The notes under the pieces were generated by a model, which saw only the letters and a program-made list of their open reading frames with translations, had not been told where the DNA came from and searched no databases. DNA of 64,000 nucleotides from Isoetes taiwanensis (lineage: Eukaryota; Streptophyta; Lycopodiopsida; Isoetales; Isoetaceae). The DNA lies in NCBI GenBank assembly GCA_021234155.1, contig JAJEKV010000066.1, positions 7,324,618 to 7,388,617 on the forward strand, given 5' to 3'. A program made the position numbers and the translations under genes. Shown here piece after piece: positions 21,903 through 33,951 of this stretch (the first letter of the stretch is position 1; each line of letters begins with the position of its first letter).

Positions 21903-22371
21903 CCAAAACCCTAGCTCATAAACCCTTCGCTATGGCTGCTCATCCTGGCATATCCAAAACCCTAGCTCATAAACCCTCCGCTATGGCTGCCTCTGATTGC
22001 AAGTTCATCCTGGCGCCGTTTGTTGCCTTCCGGAGTTCTTTTAGTGCCCATCGCAGTATTCCTCTCTTATTTTTCCAAGCATATAGATGGACTCTGCTAG
22101 GCAGCCAACGTATTTCGGATTTCACAGATACCAGGTTTGTCCCATGCTATTCCTAAGTGCCATTCTTAAGATTTGATTTCTGTTCTATCTGTGTTTTATT
22201 AGCTACATTCAACAAACTCTGTTAGCTTTTGGTTATTACTTCATTGAACCTGTCTTTGTATTTTTTTTTGTGGCAGTTCTGTGTTCGTCTACTGCAAAGA
22301 ACAGAGCTGTCAACAAACCGTTTTTTTGTGATAGTGAAGCTGCCTGTTTATCATCCAAGCTAAGGTGAGTA
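21903..22371 (+). CDS. 5' exons of an unknown gene with possible organelle-targeting start
   Basis: A first exon starts at ATG 21,932 or 21,983 and ends near 22,132 before GTTTGTCC. A second exon, about 22,278-22,371, follows TTTGTGGCAG and ends AAGCTAAG before GTGAGTAAC. The N-terminus MAASDCKFILAPFVAFRSSF is rich in Ser, Arg and hydrophobic residues with no acids after Asp5, as in many transit peptides. The best coding frame of exon 2 (CSSTAKNRAVNKPFF) is one base out of phase with exon 1, so either the splice site differs or the gene is broken. A 51-bp tandem duplication (21,903 and 21,954) repeats the leader and the first ATG. Each copy has a telo-box AAAACCCTAG, common in promoters of translation-related plant genes. 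No later exon was found before the RSL gene. Confidence 0.35.
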
Positions 22372-23500
22372 ACAGAAAATTTATCTGTTCATATATTGCA
22401 TTGTTCTGGGTTCGTTTGATAGGCAAGAGTGTAGTTTTGTTTGTATGGTATTCTTGCATGTGTTTTTCTCGTATACCTACCCTGGTTGATGCTCAAGTAG
22501 GATGGTGGCCCCCTTTTTTTCACACATACTCTTACATGATCTAACATTTACCTGACATTTTGAATTAACAACACCCTTCCTAGTCACATCAAAAAACCGT
22601 AGTTGACATTTACGGGGATGCAAAAGCTTGCTAAAGATTTAATATTAACTATGCGGAAAGACGTGTCTGGTTAAAATATTTATTTTTGCTGTATCCTAAC
22701 AATTAATTTTCATGATCATGCTAGTCACTCTTAAGTAGCTACGTGCTATAGTTTATAAATAGGATGAGTAACACGTCCATATATTACTACAATAAACTTT
22801 TTGGTGGTAACTTCTAGATGGATTTTTCAAAAGCTTGTTATAAAAATAAGATTTTATAGGAACATGTGAACTGTTGGTATGCATATCTTTAGGCTGATAT
22901 TGGACTGACATTGAAGGCTAACATGGTGCTCTGGCATGTGTATCTTGTCCTGCTAGAACTTTGATGGACATCAATCTATGTCGCATATTCCTTCTGAGAT
23001 ATGCTGTTAAATGCCCGAGCACATTTTCTGTATTAGAAGTTTTATATTTGCTGCAATTCTCCTGAACGAGCAGAAGTAAGATTTGATTCCACAACAATTT
23101 GTTCTATACGGCCTTGTTAACCTATATAAAGTCAATGTTGGTTAACAGGTTGACACTGATGATATCAAGATGATATCACAATGCGCGTGCCAAAAAGCAG
23201 TACAGTGGTTATGAAAGGGGCATTAAGGCATGCTGTTTATTTTTGAAAAGGTGTACAGTGCTTTTGAAAGGGGTTTTAAGACATGTTGATTTTTGAAGAC
23301 TTGTAGAAAGGGGTCACTTGTATATGTCCTGCAAGGGCTTTTTTATGGGAAGGCTTTCTATACACGAGGTCATAATTATATCCTTGCGTCATTGGATCAT
23401 TTCATGTCCTCAAATCCAAGGTAGACACGCCAACCAGAAAAGAAACACAAGTTCATATACAGATGCACATCTTTATATGTCAACCCACAAAACTTAAAAA
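22372..23500. other. Intergenic or intronic, no recognised gene
   Basis: It lies between the GTGAGT donor at 22,372 and the 3' end of the RSL gene. If the upstream gene is real, this would be its intron or lost 3' part. Nothing conserved is seen. Confidence 0.4.
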
Positions 23501-23673
23501 AAACATGATGGAAATGGAGTCAGTTATTTATTGTATATGAGATAATACAACGTATGCCAGAATCAGCATACATTCATGCTGTGTCTGGTGGGCTTCCTAT
23601 CGCTTTGAGGAACAAGATCACGAATTGGTGGTAATTTCCACTGCCATGTTGAGTCTTGATTCTGAGCACCTAC

Positions 23674-23737
23674 GGAAGAGCTTATTGTATCTCCTAGAAT
23701 GTTCTGGAAGAGCTTATTGTATCTCCTAGAATGTTCT
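23674..23737. repeat. Tandem duplication in the RSL 3' UTR, 32-bp unit
   Basis: GGAAGAGCTTATTGTATCTC followed by CTAGAATGTTCT occurs twice, at 23,674-23,705 and 23,706-23,737, about 40 bp past the RSL stop codon. Confidence 0.9.
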
Positions 23738-23778
23738 GGAGTAAAAAAGAATTGATTGCCGGGCTGCCTTCTTACGTG

Positions 23779-25636
23779 TTACTGCTCCACCTCTGATGTT
23801 TCCTCTGCAGCCGGTTGAGATTCTTTTGCCGTGGATGTTTTGCTGCTATTTTTCTCAAGATTTGGCCAATACTCATCCGTAGTCAATACCTGAATGAAAT
23901 ACATGAACAGAATGATCAGCATTTGCGTTTGCTGCACATGAAAGCTATAAGGAAAACATGTTAGTGAAAAACAATACTTACTCTTACTTGAAGCTGCAAA
24001 AACTTGACATAGTTGATTGCTTTTTCCAACATTGTTACCAGGTCGACCTGCAAGGTTTTGAGAAGGCTGGCTTAGAACAAGATGTAAGATACAGGATATT
24101 GCAATGGAACATCAAGCTACCCACCTTGGAACTGTTGGGTACAAGATCTTGTAGAATTTTTAGCCTTTCACTTATCCGTTCGCGACGGTGCTGCAGAAAC
24201 ATTCAATAACAGATTGTGAGGTCATTGCATAAACAGCCGCATGCTGATTATAATAGGTCGTGCCAACACCATCATTGATTTGGTTAGAAAGTATCTATAT
24301 ATTTTACACACTAGTGACGTGTTGTCATTTAATGTTGAAAGTGAAAAATCTGAGTGAGTTAAAGCAAAGAATCCATGGATGAATGCTATAGTCAACAAGG
24401 AGATATACCCGTGCAGCAATGCTTTGGGGATCATTGGCGTTGCTTTGTCTGCCTTTTGTTTTGGTAGAGCCATTGATTACAGGGAATGCATGAGTCTTAG
24501 ATGAGCACGTTGTTCTAGCCTTATCATCTGAGCAGGAGATCCAGTAGGTCGCCTTCTTGGAGCCATTTGATCCACATATATCCTAAACAGATTCAAAACC
24601 CACGTTAGAAAACTAGGCTCTTGCTAGTTGGGAGCATAACATAAGGTTAAACCCTGCTTAAACCCTTAACATGTAGAAAATTCCACAGCATAAATGTTCA
24701 TGACAACACGTTTTGATTAAAAAAAGGAGGTCTGCAGATTTTACTCACCAGATGAGCACGCTTGCTCTCACAACTTGAATGCCCTGAAGTTATTTCCAGG
24801 GGACGCTTTCTGGACTCCTTTTGCTCACTCAAGTCTGATCTGCATTGGCTCTCATTAGCGTTGCTGGTTGTAGTTTGGGTGTCTCCCTCCTGGCCATTGC
24901 TGTCTGCATAGAATTCATGAATCCTTGGCTTGTATGTTGATTCAGCACCAAATGCTACACTGTTTGATGGAAATAATTGCAGACTGCTGCTGCTGCCCAT
25001 ATCAGCTCCATAGTTGTAGTAGAGTGGAATAGACAAGGGATTTATGCCTTCTTGAGCATACTGTACTTGATCCAATCCCATCAGTGTTGGAAAGGCATTG
25101 CTTAAATAACCAAAGCCATTTGAATCTGGATTGCTGTGGAACCAAAACGAATCCACATTTCCCATCCTACTCTCATCTGACAAAGAAGACAGAGATTTGT
25201 ATGAATCCAAGCCAGAAAGAAGCGGACTGATGAATTCCCCTTCGCCAAATTGTTGCTCAGCAAAATTGTTGAGGGGCGAAAGGACTACTTCCGAGTATGC
25301 ATCACAGTCAGGCCAGGGGAACTGCTTGAGAAATGAAGATGGTGCTGCAGCTGCATCCTCCTGCTTTGGCCGGGATTTTGATGCATGGGTATTGGATTCA
25401 AAGAAGCCGTTGTAGGATAGATGGCCAAAAGAGGGCGCAGAATCTATCAGCATGGGATGCGAGCCTTCATCCTTTTTCATTTTCTCTGCAGCATTGCACA
25501 GAAGAGGCAAAGTTGTGGAGGAACCCAAGAAAGGGATCATTCCGGTCAAGGACGACCCCAGCTGCATATCAGAACCCGAGAATGTATCATACCCGTGAAA
25601 CTGTAGCTTATCATTTACATGCATGATGGTTTCCAT
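23779..25636 (-). CDS. RSL1-like: RSL class I bHLH transcription factor (RHD6/RSL1-like), five exons
   Basis: Exons on the minus strand: 25636-24749, 24582-24409, 24190-24125, 24047-23982 and 23889-23779. All junctions have GT and AG and are in phase 0; together they give 434 codons and TAA. Exon 1 starts METIMHVNDK and holds a long, Ser- and Asn-rich regulatory region with acidic and aromatic patches. Exon 2 ends NDPQSIAAR. Exon 3 gives HRRERISERLKILQ and LVPNSSK (basic region, helix 1 and loop). Exon 4 gives VDLVTMLEKAINYVKFLQLQ (helix 2). Exon 5 opens VLTTDEYWP, the tail seen in RHD6 and RSL1. The E and RRER residues of an E-box (G-box) binder are present. Class I RSL proteins switch on root-hair and rhizoid development across land plants. 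It acts in the nucleus as a dimer. There is no break or odd residue in the bHLH, so it looks functional. Confidence 0.93.
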
Positions 25637-25980
25637 GCTTGTTTTTGGGATTGGAAACTCAGATCAAAACCCCAAGCAAAAAACTTAAGGCTTCATTCCG
25701 GCTTGAAATGCACTATATGGAAGCACCCAGATGATTTTTTGGAGTGTGGAAGAGGACCCAGATGATTTTTTCCGGAAAACTGATGAATTGGCCACTGCCC
25801 AACTGAGGCTTGGATGAATGGAAAGAACCCGAATGGGTATTTGAGGATTTGGAGAGGGACCCAATGCAAGGAACTGAGCCAAATTCAAACACAAAAGGAA
25901 GCCGCAGTGCTAGACTCGAGAAAGATAGGGAATCAAAGCGCTTTGGGAGTTGGAAACCAAAAGAACTAGACCAACTCTTC
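25637..25980 (-). promoter_or_regulatory. 5' UTR of the RSL gene
   Basis: About 340 bp separate the start codon from the TATA box. The block CCCAGATGATTTTTT, or a close match, appears twice at 25,725-25,770. No upstream ORF with a convincing context was chosen. Confidence 0.5.
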
Positions 25981-26000
25981 AAGTGGGTGCGAGGGACATC

Positions 26001-26009
26001 CTTATATAG
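26001..26009 (-). promoter_or_regulatory. TATA box of the RSL gene
   Basis: On the minus strand the sequence reads CCTATATAAGGATG, a canonical plant TATA box, about 365 bp before the start codon. Transcription would begin near 25,970-25,980. Confidence 0.65.
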
Positions 26010-26019
26010 GAAAATCAAG

Positions 26020-26680
26020 AGTGGACCTTACTATGGGAGTATATCCCTTTATTCTTGGAGCCTATGTTCCCACGTATTCCTAACAAGGCCAAATGGAAGA
26101 TGCCCCATTGCTGGCATGGCTAGATGCCTCCCCCCATGGTTGACTAATGTAAGCCTGCACGTCTTGCACCTGGCTCTTTTCGCCCCGTCCTCAACTTCAT
26201 CTGCCTCGTCCTCAGCTTCATCTGCCTTCTCTCTCTCTCTTGATCCAATTTCATATGGAATGTGGTTTCCCAGCCTTTTCATCGTTGCCCCTTGTCCAAT
26301 TGTGTCGTGCTCTCCCATGGCCTACTCTGCCTCTAATGATGATCCCTTCCTTTGTCGAGTTGTGCCGTGCCCTGGCATCGCCTGCCTCCCATCTGACATG
26401 GTTTCCATATGAGGTGGGCATGAGGAATGTCCTGTGGTTTCCTTGAACTTGCAAGGCCCGACCTTAACCCCTAACTTCCTTACAACCAGCTTCATTTTTA
26501 GATCCAATCCATGCGCTGTTGAATAGTCGTTCAATTCTTAACTATGATGCATAAAAAAAAGTTGTGTTAATAACCTCTATACAAGCACCATAGGCACTTT
26601 CTAGCATCATAGACACATTCTACACATTTGATGTATGTTCAATCATTAAAAGGACCTTTTATCATCTATTATTATGGTAG
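26020..26680. other. No recognised gene upstream of RSL
   Basis: The stretch at 26,150-26,240 is rich in TCTGCC and TCCTC repeats (CTCGTCCTCAGCTTCATCTG). Open frames on both strands reflect this composition. A loose internal duplication of the CCATGGCCT / TTGTGCCGTGC type occurs at 26,280-26,400. Confidence 0.4.
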
Positions 26681-26687
26681 ATATTCA

Positions 26688-26785
26688 AAATGAGGTGCAC
26701 CCTAAACTACTCTGATCATCGGATTCATCGATCCCACGGCCCACAACATATATTGGGTCCTCTCGGTGTCTCTCGTTTCAATAAT
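26688..26785. mobile_element. Small inverted-repeat element, copy 1 (family M2)
   Basis: It starts GAGGTGCACCCTAAACTAC and ends GTGTCTCTCGTTT. The partly inverted ends (AAACGAGGTGC against GCACCTCTCGTTT) are clearer in the copies at 32.5 and 32.8 kb. The middle has an ATCGGATTCATCGATCC palindrome-like block. Confidence 0.55.
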
Positions 26786-28179
26786 GGTCAATTATGCTTT
26801 GGGGTGTCAATAGTTCTGAAATGTATACAGGACAGAGCATATAGTTTGGAATATGATACGTGTTTTGGAATATGGTATGTGGAATGGACCCTTACAAAAA
26901 AAAAAAAAAAAAAAAAGAATGTTTTCAAATGTGATATTTTCTCAAATTAAACCTACCCCCTTTTTTTTTAAATGACGGAATGGCTTCGATTCGAGTATGG
27001 TCTTTTGCAAAACCAGCTCAAATTTCTCCTAGGAACCCCCCTCCCCCCTGCCAAAAAGAAAAAAGGTTATTATGGTAGATACAAAAGTCTTCATGCTTGA
27101 GTGAACAGTTTTGTTTTATGACGTTTAGAATTGTAGCAGTACATCGTCATCATCTACAATAAGCTCCTCTTCTTTGTCCTCCTTGAACGAACGATTTTTT
27201 TTATGAGAGATGAGCATTTTAGCATGCCTTTATGTTCCTCTTCTTCTTCCTTGAATGAACAATTTTTGTTTTACGAGATATGAGCATTTTAGCAGTATGC
27301 CTTCACTAGTTATTAAAGGTATAGCAACTACATACAATATTATTAATAGTTTTCTATTAGTAACAACTACATCTTGGTTCATGATTTTATTTGACGTGGG
27401 GTTCTCCTCTTCCTTTATTTGAAAAAAACAACAAAAAAATATAAAACTCTGCCAAAAAGCTAGTATAGAGTATAGTGTGCGTGTGTGACATTCCTATTGC
27501 ATTTTAGTTAAGTTGAAGGTGAATGGTTCCAAAACACTTGGTACTATATATTGGTGTAGTCCTTTAATGACCTCTAGTTCGCACCTACATGCACGACAAG
27601 CATTGTTTAATTGTACATTTCATGTACTTCCAATTATTATATAAGCTTCATCATTCGCTATAAAAAGATTTCAGAATAATTTCTTCATCTTCTAGATTGT
27701 TTAATGAATCGTGACATATGAAAGTAAAGAAATTATTTTCTCACTAGCAAAATTGCAATGATTGTCTCACATGTAGTTCACGATTAATATTCCTTGCAAG
27801 ATCCTATTTCAAGGAATAATAAATAGCTAGATCAGTAAAGAAAAGAAAAGAAAAGAAAAATGACCTATAGGTAAACCTTGGCCATTGGCCACGATAAAAT
27901 ATGCCCAAAACCCTAGCACCTTGGTCACCAACTTGACATACCTAGGTTCAAAATACCAAACGTATAAATATATAATGAAAACCTTAAATACACTATGGTT
28001 GAGGCCCCATTGACACATACATATGATTTCTAACAAAAATACACAATTTTGATCAAATATTGCTCATTTTCTAACAAGTTTGCAAGGAGACAGTACATTG
28101 CACCTAGTTAAATTGTTAAACATGTACAAGTGCTTGATCCATTGGAGTAAAATGACAATTGGCCGATAAACTGAATTGA
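26786..28179. other. No recognised gene
   Basis: AT-rich sequence with a poly(A) tract at 26,896-26,915 and (AGAAA)n at 27,838-27,860. A doublet of TTTTAGCA-containing blocks around 27,110-27,310 (ATGAGCATTTTAGCA) suggests an old duplication. Confidence 0.4.
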
Positions 28180-28375
28180 ATTGAATTGAATTTTTATTGT
28201 CCGCAGAGACCAATTGGCCTATGGGACCAATTGGAAGATAAAGGAAGGAAGGAAGGAAGGAAGGAAGGAAGGAAGGAAGGTATTTTTATTGTCCACGGAG
28301 ACCAATCGGTCTATGGGACCCAATACAAAAGCGCAGCGAGCGGATTACTACCCGCATTAAAACAGGGAATAAATT
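28180..28375 (-). mobile_element. LINE 3' ends with (TTCAA)n and (TTCC)n tails
   Basis: On the minus strand GGTCCCATAG, then GGTCTC or GGTCTCC, and GGACAATAAA lead into a microsatellite. This happens twice: 28,192-28,230 next to (GAATT)n at 28,175-28,195, and 28,281-28,325 next to (GGAA)n at 28,240-28,280. The second copy continues into GCGCAGCGAGCG, also found at 34,013. This is the consensus LINE 3' terminus of the window. Confidence 0.6.
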
Positions 28376-30772
28376 ACTAATCGCATATTTCTTATTAGCC
28401 ATAATGGCTTTAGCTACACTTGCTCGATATTAATCCCAAAACTTTCTGTGGTTTAGCTAAACTCTACACATTTTTCCTCTCATACTTTCTAGCGTTTAGC
28501 TAAACTAACCCAAACATCAACCCAAAAATTTCTATGGTGTGGCCAACAGAAAATATTAAGCCAAATTACTATACTTTTTTCCAATATATTCCATTTATTT
28601 TGATCATTTTCTTTGTGAAAACATTCTAAAATAATGCTAGTTAGCAAAGTCTAGGGCTCAAATTAATTCATAATGCTAGAAACTAAACTACTAATCATAT
28701 ATTTCATATAAATTAGAATGATGTTAGCTAAACTGGCCTGAAATTTATTCGAAAAGTTTCTATGGTTTAGCTAAACAATAGCGTTTGGCTAAAGAGCTCC
28801 AAGGTTGGTGCAGCCCCAAAAAAAATTAAGCTAAAATTATTATTTTTTTACCAATTTGAGGAATGCTAAATATGCTATTGTGGACCTAAGAGAAAACCAC
28901 CAAAAACTCAATAAGACCCCAGGAATTGAACCAGGACTAGACCAAAGGGCCCAAAGGAGAAAGCGTACCTATTAGGTATGCTTAATCATATCGGGAATAG
29001 CCAATTCCATAAGCCCATGAAACATAAAAACACAAGGAACTTTGATAACGACCAAGACATACATACATACTGTTGGTGCCATCACCTCACCAGAATCAAA
29101 ACTGATGATAAAATAGAATATATAATAAACATGATGCCGCCATAATCTTGACACTATGTACATATGAATTCCAAGTATTAGAGAACAAAGTTTAGCTCTA
29201 CAACGCATTCTTGAGAAATCTACATCCAAACAAGCATATAAAAATACAAATCCTTAACCAAAAGGCTCTAAGACAAGATGCCCGTTCATATGCAGCCATT
29301 GGATTCCATGGGGCTTTCGAACTGCCACATTTTGCATAATATCCACTATGTGTATAATATCCAGTGTTGGCTATCTTTTTGGGTACTTTTTCTGGTCACT
29401 AAATGATGCTTTAAAGGGACACCCTGAATGTTTTTACCCATATGTTGTTCACTTGTGATATATCATTTACTTTATTTTATTGAAGGATTACTCAAGGTGG
29501 CCTAAGTCTCGACTACAACTGGCCCACTTAATAGCCTCTAAATCTCTTGGAACTACCAAGAACCATGGAAAGAGTCAAACTTAAGACCTTTTGGATTGCA
29601 GTTTGAGATCTTACTACAAGGCCAATGCCTTATGTGGATTTGAAAAATGTACCTTTGACATTCAATGTTTTACAATTTTAATTTCAAATTCCAAAATGAA
29701 CCTATGCCAATTTTCTTTAAATCAACTACAGTTCAAAACCAAGCCATTTTGAAAGCTTTGTTCCAGAAGTCTTGAATATGGTCTTAACAGATTCTTAGAA
29801 TTAGCAGGAACTTTTTGCGTATCAATTGAAATCGCTGTTGTTCTTGAATTAAAGCAAGATCCCAGTATCAAAAGTTAAGCTAGATTCTAGATTCATATCT
29901 TGTTAAATTGGAGGCAGAAATCCAGCGGATAGAGTGGCTGCTCCAGATGGATCCCATTTGCAATATTTGCAAGCTTGAGCCTAGTTAGATGGTGAACTTG
30001 TGTCATAAAGATAGAGTAGATTCGTAACAATTGGGATCAGAGCGAAGTTTGATCTTCTTGTAAATAGTTTTGCGTGAGGAGCTTAAATCATTTCCAGGTT
30101 CTATTTTCCACCATGATTGAATGCATTATTGGATCCTGTCTTTATGCTATGCATTCATGGAAAATGAAACTAGATGATAGAGGAAAAAATTGCAGAGGGT
30201 CATGTACATGCTGCAAACTGTAGTTCTTCTTGTAAAAAAAAGGGTTTTGGGGGGAAGGGATCTCATAATCCTGCAGTTAAATTGGGGTATCTATTGTAGT
30301 CTATTGTAGTAAATCATTGTATCAAATTATGGAAAAAAGTTTTGCTACATCATCCTCGAAGCTCCTGGCACAAAATATTATATCGACTGCATCCTACATT
30401 TAAAGATATTTCTATGCGGCAATTGAATGAAAGATTGATCATCCTGGAGTTTCTAATTCTGTGTCTATTGTGGGAGGTAATATTCTTCAATTCACAAAAA
30501 ACGAAGTTAAAGAAGGACTATGACATTTATCCAATGCAGGCAGAATTGCTTAAATGCGGGGCGGGGTTTTTTTTTTTTTTTGGGGGCATTGTTGCTTTAA
30601 ATTGTCACTGTCCGAGCACTTTATTTAACAACTCTCATGCTTGATTCATCATTAAATCAAAAAAATATAGTATGCTTTTCCTTTCGATATGGCTTTAACA
30701 TGTCAAGACAGAAAACATTCATTGTCCACAAAAAACGTCGTATGCTTTTTTTGCGTTCAAACATAATGGTGG
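28376..30772. other. No recognised gene
   Basis: Very AT-rich. Repeated words TTTAGCTAAAC / GGTTTAGCTAAAC at 28,440-28,800 suggest degenerate short tandem or inverted repeats. The stretch 30,342-30,644 has an open frame but no motif. Confidence 0.4.
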
Positions 30773-32340
30773 TTGAGAATTAAGGCGCTCGTTTATTATC
30801 AAGCTTTGCAAGAGCCAGAAACTTGGGCTATTAGTCAGGTCGTACCCATTCACAAAGCAGGTGATAAAATTATTGTTATGATCATGGCCAGTCGAATTTT
30901 TACCAAGATCTTAGCCAGTAATACTGAGATGAAGTTGACCACATTTTTTTTTTTTTGATGAACGTGGACCTTTATTACTCAAAAGAATACAAAGAGTACA
31001 TGGGGGACTCAAAACCCAGTGGAGATGAAGTTGACCACATGGGCAGAACATACTGGTGTACGTGCTCTAGGACAGACAGGCTTTCACCCTAGCCATCTAC
31101 AATAGATCATATATTCACACTTCCTTTTATTGAACATAGATGAAGCTTGAAACCTTCCTTTATATGTGCTTTGAGGATTTCACTTCTGCTTTTGATAGAG
31201 TACCTGGGGAGCGTCTTTGGCAAATATTACAAATGCTTGAAATTCACAAGATCTTCGAAATCTAGTTTTTAGACTCTACGAAAGGGTATTTGCTAGATTT
31301 CCAGCATCAAATACCTAAATCAATAGCAACTTTCTCAAGGTTGTTCTCTATCTCCGACACTCTTTAGCTTGTACAAGAGGATCGCATTTGACACACTATA
31401 TCATCAGCAACTTATATATGATAAAAAATCTATTCTTATATATGCTGATAATGTTTTGCTTATGGCACATATATCTGCTAATATGCAACAACATTTACAT
31501 ACACTTTTTGTGAGAACCATGCCTACGCATTAATCTCTACAGGTTCAAGCTCTTAGTAGTTTAGTCTTTTTGGCATATTGTCCCAACTTTGCGCTACCGT
31601 AGACACAAAGTTGAAGTTTGTAGATAGCTACAAATATCTTGGTGTAAATTTCTGTAAGAAAACACTCTAGGAACAGAGTGTATCACCAAGCATGTGCCTG
31701 CTATTTGGAGAGCACTCTATGCAGTGCAAAACAATGGTTTTATGCAAAGATTTCATAATGGATTACGGAAAGCTCACTTATTTTGGGCTTTGGTAAAGCA
31801 TGTTTTACTGTAAGTTTCTGAAGTGTGGAGGCTTGCCATCATCGAGAAATCTCGAAATGGGTGCAAATTCTTTCTCACTTAGAACCTAAGAGTGAGAACT
31901 ACAGTGCCATATGCTATTCTCTTATAAGAGACATGTTTTTAGCCTCTTTGACATTTTGCCATGAAGCACCATATCCATTATATTAAAAAGGGTGCATGAC
32001 ATGGGTGATGATGGTACCCTCTTTTAGCACTTGCTATGGCTGAATCACCTCAGCACTTGAGAAGGTGATTGTAGTGCATGGCATGTGCAACAAGAAGAAC
32101 ACATATTGTTAGAAAGTTTTGTTCTAAGCTTTTGGAACACTATCTAGATGGTTATTTTTTTCAAAAGATATGTGATGCATATGTCGACCCAAGTTGAAAG
32201 TGGTCATTATCATACACATATAAACTCCACTTTGCTCAGAAAAAAGCTTGTAGCTATTGCATCAATTCGTATAGGTCCCACAAGCTAGGAATTGAAACAG
32301 GCAGTTGGAAGCGACTGTAATAGCCAAGAAAAGCGAGATT
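30773..32340 (+). pseudogene. LINE reverse transcriptase, heavily decayed
   Basis: Remnants in order: ETWAISQVVPIHKAGDK (start of the palm), GQTGFHPSHLQ, FEDFTSAFDRVP (motif A, with both Asp), YADNVLLMA (motif C), FVDSYKYLGVNF, WRALYAVQNNGF, and KLVAIASIRIG with LGIETGSW near 32,270. Frames change at least five times and stops are many. Motif C has lost its second Asp (ADD to ADN), which would abolish activity on its own. The end matches the LINE C-terminus at 34.1-34.7 kb, so both belong to the family with microsatellite tails. A small retroposon sits inside at 30,945-31,021. Confidence 0.75.
30926..31040 (-). mobile_element. 77-bp truncated retroposon with 19-bp target duplication
   Basis: The 19-bp word GAGATGAAGTTGACCACAT occurs at 30,926-30,944 and again at 31,022-31,040. 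Between them lie a T run and then GATGAACGTGGACCTTTATT and more, which is the poly(A) end of a minus-strand retroposon cut short at its 5' side. Removing the insert and one copy of the word restores the reverse transcriptase remnant around it. Confidence 0.85.
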
Positions 32341-32379
32341 ACGTGCATGTTAATGAATGTATATTTACATGATGGACAT

Positions 32380-32945
32380 CATTACTAGTAGTAATATAGA
32401 ACCATCTATAATGACAAGAAATCATCTAGCATCTTACGAATGATCTCATAGTAAGGTGACTAAGGTTTTGTTATTATGCTACATATTCTAAACGAGGTGC
32501 ACCCTGGACTATCGTAGTTATCGGATCTATCGATCCTATAGTCCAGACCATATGTTGGAGCTTCTGGGCACCTCTCGTTTTGCTTGTAGTCATTTATAAT
32601 TGGGGGCGCCTATGATTTGAAATATGAAATACGAGTTCGCCTAAGGTTTTGATGGAATATCGAGCTGTCATTACTAGTAATATAGAACCGTCTATAATGA
32701 CAAGAAATCAACTAGCATCTTACCAATGATCTTATAGTAAGATGACTAAGGTTCTGTTATTATGCTACATATTCTAAACGAGGTACATCCTGGACTACCA
32801 TAGTCGTCGGATCCATCGATCCTATGGCCCAGATAGTATGTTGGAGCCTTTGGGCACCTCTAGTTTCGCTTGTGGTCATTTTGGGGGCGCCTATGATTTT
32901 GAAATATGAAATACGATTTCGCTTAAGGTTTTGATGGGATATCGA
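32380..32945. repeat. Tandem duplication (about 284-bp unit) carrying M2 copies 2 and 3
   Basis: TACTAGTAGTAATATAGAAC at 32,380 and TACTAGTAATATAGAACCGT at about 32,670 begin two parallel copies. Both run through ATGACAAGAAATCA, GGTTTTGTTATTATG or its variant, an M2 element (32,493-32,583 and 32,775-32,868) and a GGGGGCGCCTATGATTT block. The copies differ by about one base in ten. M2 copies have inverted ends AAACGAGGTGC and GCACCTCTCGTTT. Confidence 0.8.
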
Positions 32946-33951
32946 GCCTCTATATGTCGCCTAAGGTTTTAGAATATGAAATACAGGAGCTCGAATCTCT
33001 ACCAAAATAACTCAATATCCTAATAAGATTCTTTGACCAATATAACCAGTGAGTTGACATGATTATTTTTTATCTTAAATCGATCCTTTTTTTTTTAACA
33101 ACCTATTGAACTATTTTAGAGATATAACCTATTTCAGAAATTGTTATTTTTACATCCATATCAAATTCCCCTGGAACCCCCTGTTATTATACTATATATT
33201 GATTTCCATCATGTAAATATACATTCGTTAATACATTGACATATAAAAAGATGACTTATTTAATCATCTTAGTATACATATCACCTAAGTCATCTTAGCA
33301 TACGTAACACTACCAAAACTGTTTGACGTCATCTTATTGCATATACATCATCGAGACAATTTCATACTATGCATACATCACTGGGATCCTGAAGTCATCT
33401 TACTATACTTACATCATCCAAAACAATTCGAGTCATTTTACTATATATAATATATCACCAAAAAAGATTGTCATCTTACTATAGAATAGAATTGGAATGG
33501 ATGACCTCATGTTCTGCCAAACACATTGTCTTGTGGGTGTGGCTAAAGTTTCTATTAGTGATGATCCTTAACGTCGTAGAACTTCTGTCTAGAATGTGCT
33601 CAGTTGGTCCACAAGTTGTCTAACTAGACATACATCTTCCAAAAGCTATTACCTATGTATTTGTATATTCTTTACCCAAAATTATTCCCCGAATTTGCTA
33701 AAAGTGCATTATCATGTTCTATATGTCTTTTTCCTCTTTTTTTTTTTTTTTTTTTTCATTTTTAAGGAACGACATATATATTCAGCATGAAATCATGGAC
33801 ATCAATACAGCCAGTAACATCATTTACCACTAGACACGCCGCAAGCCCCAATGGGCTTCAACAAAGCAATCTTTACGTCAATCACCTTATATTGAATGCA
33901 CTCTTGGAACTAGGTTTATCTAGTATAATTGGTTTGTTACCACTAGATTAA
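32946..33951. other. No recognised gene
   Basis: AT-rich sequence. Between 33,240 and 33,480 the words CATCTTAGTATAC, CATCTTAGCATAC and CATCTTACTATA recur at 30-60 bp spacing, an irregular tandem repeat. A T run lies at 33,739-33,757. Confidence 0.4.
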
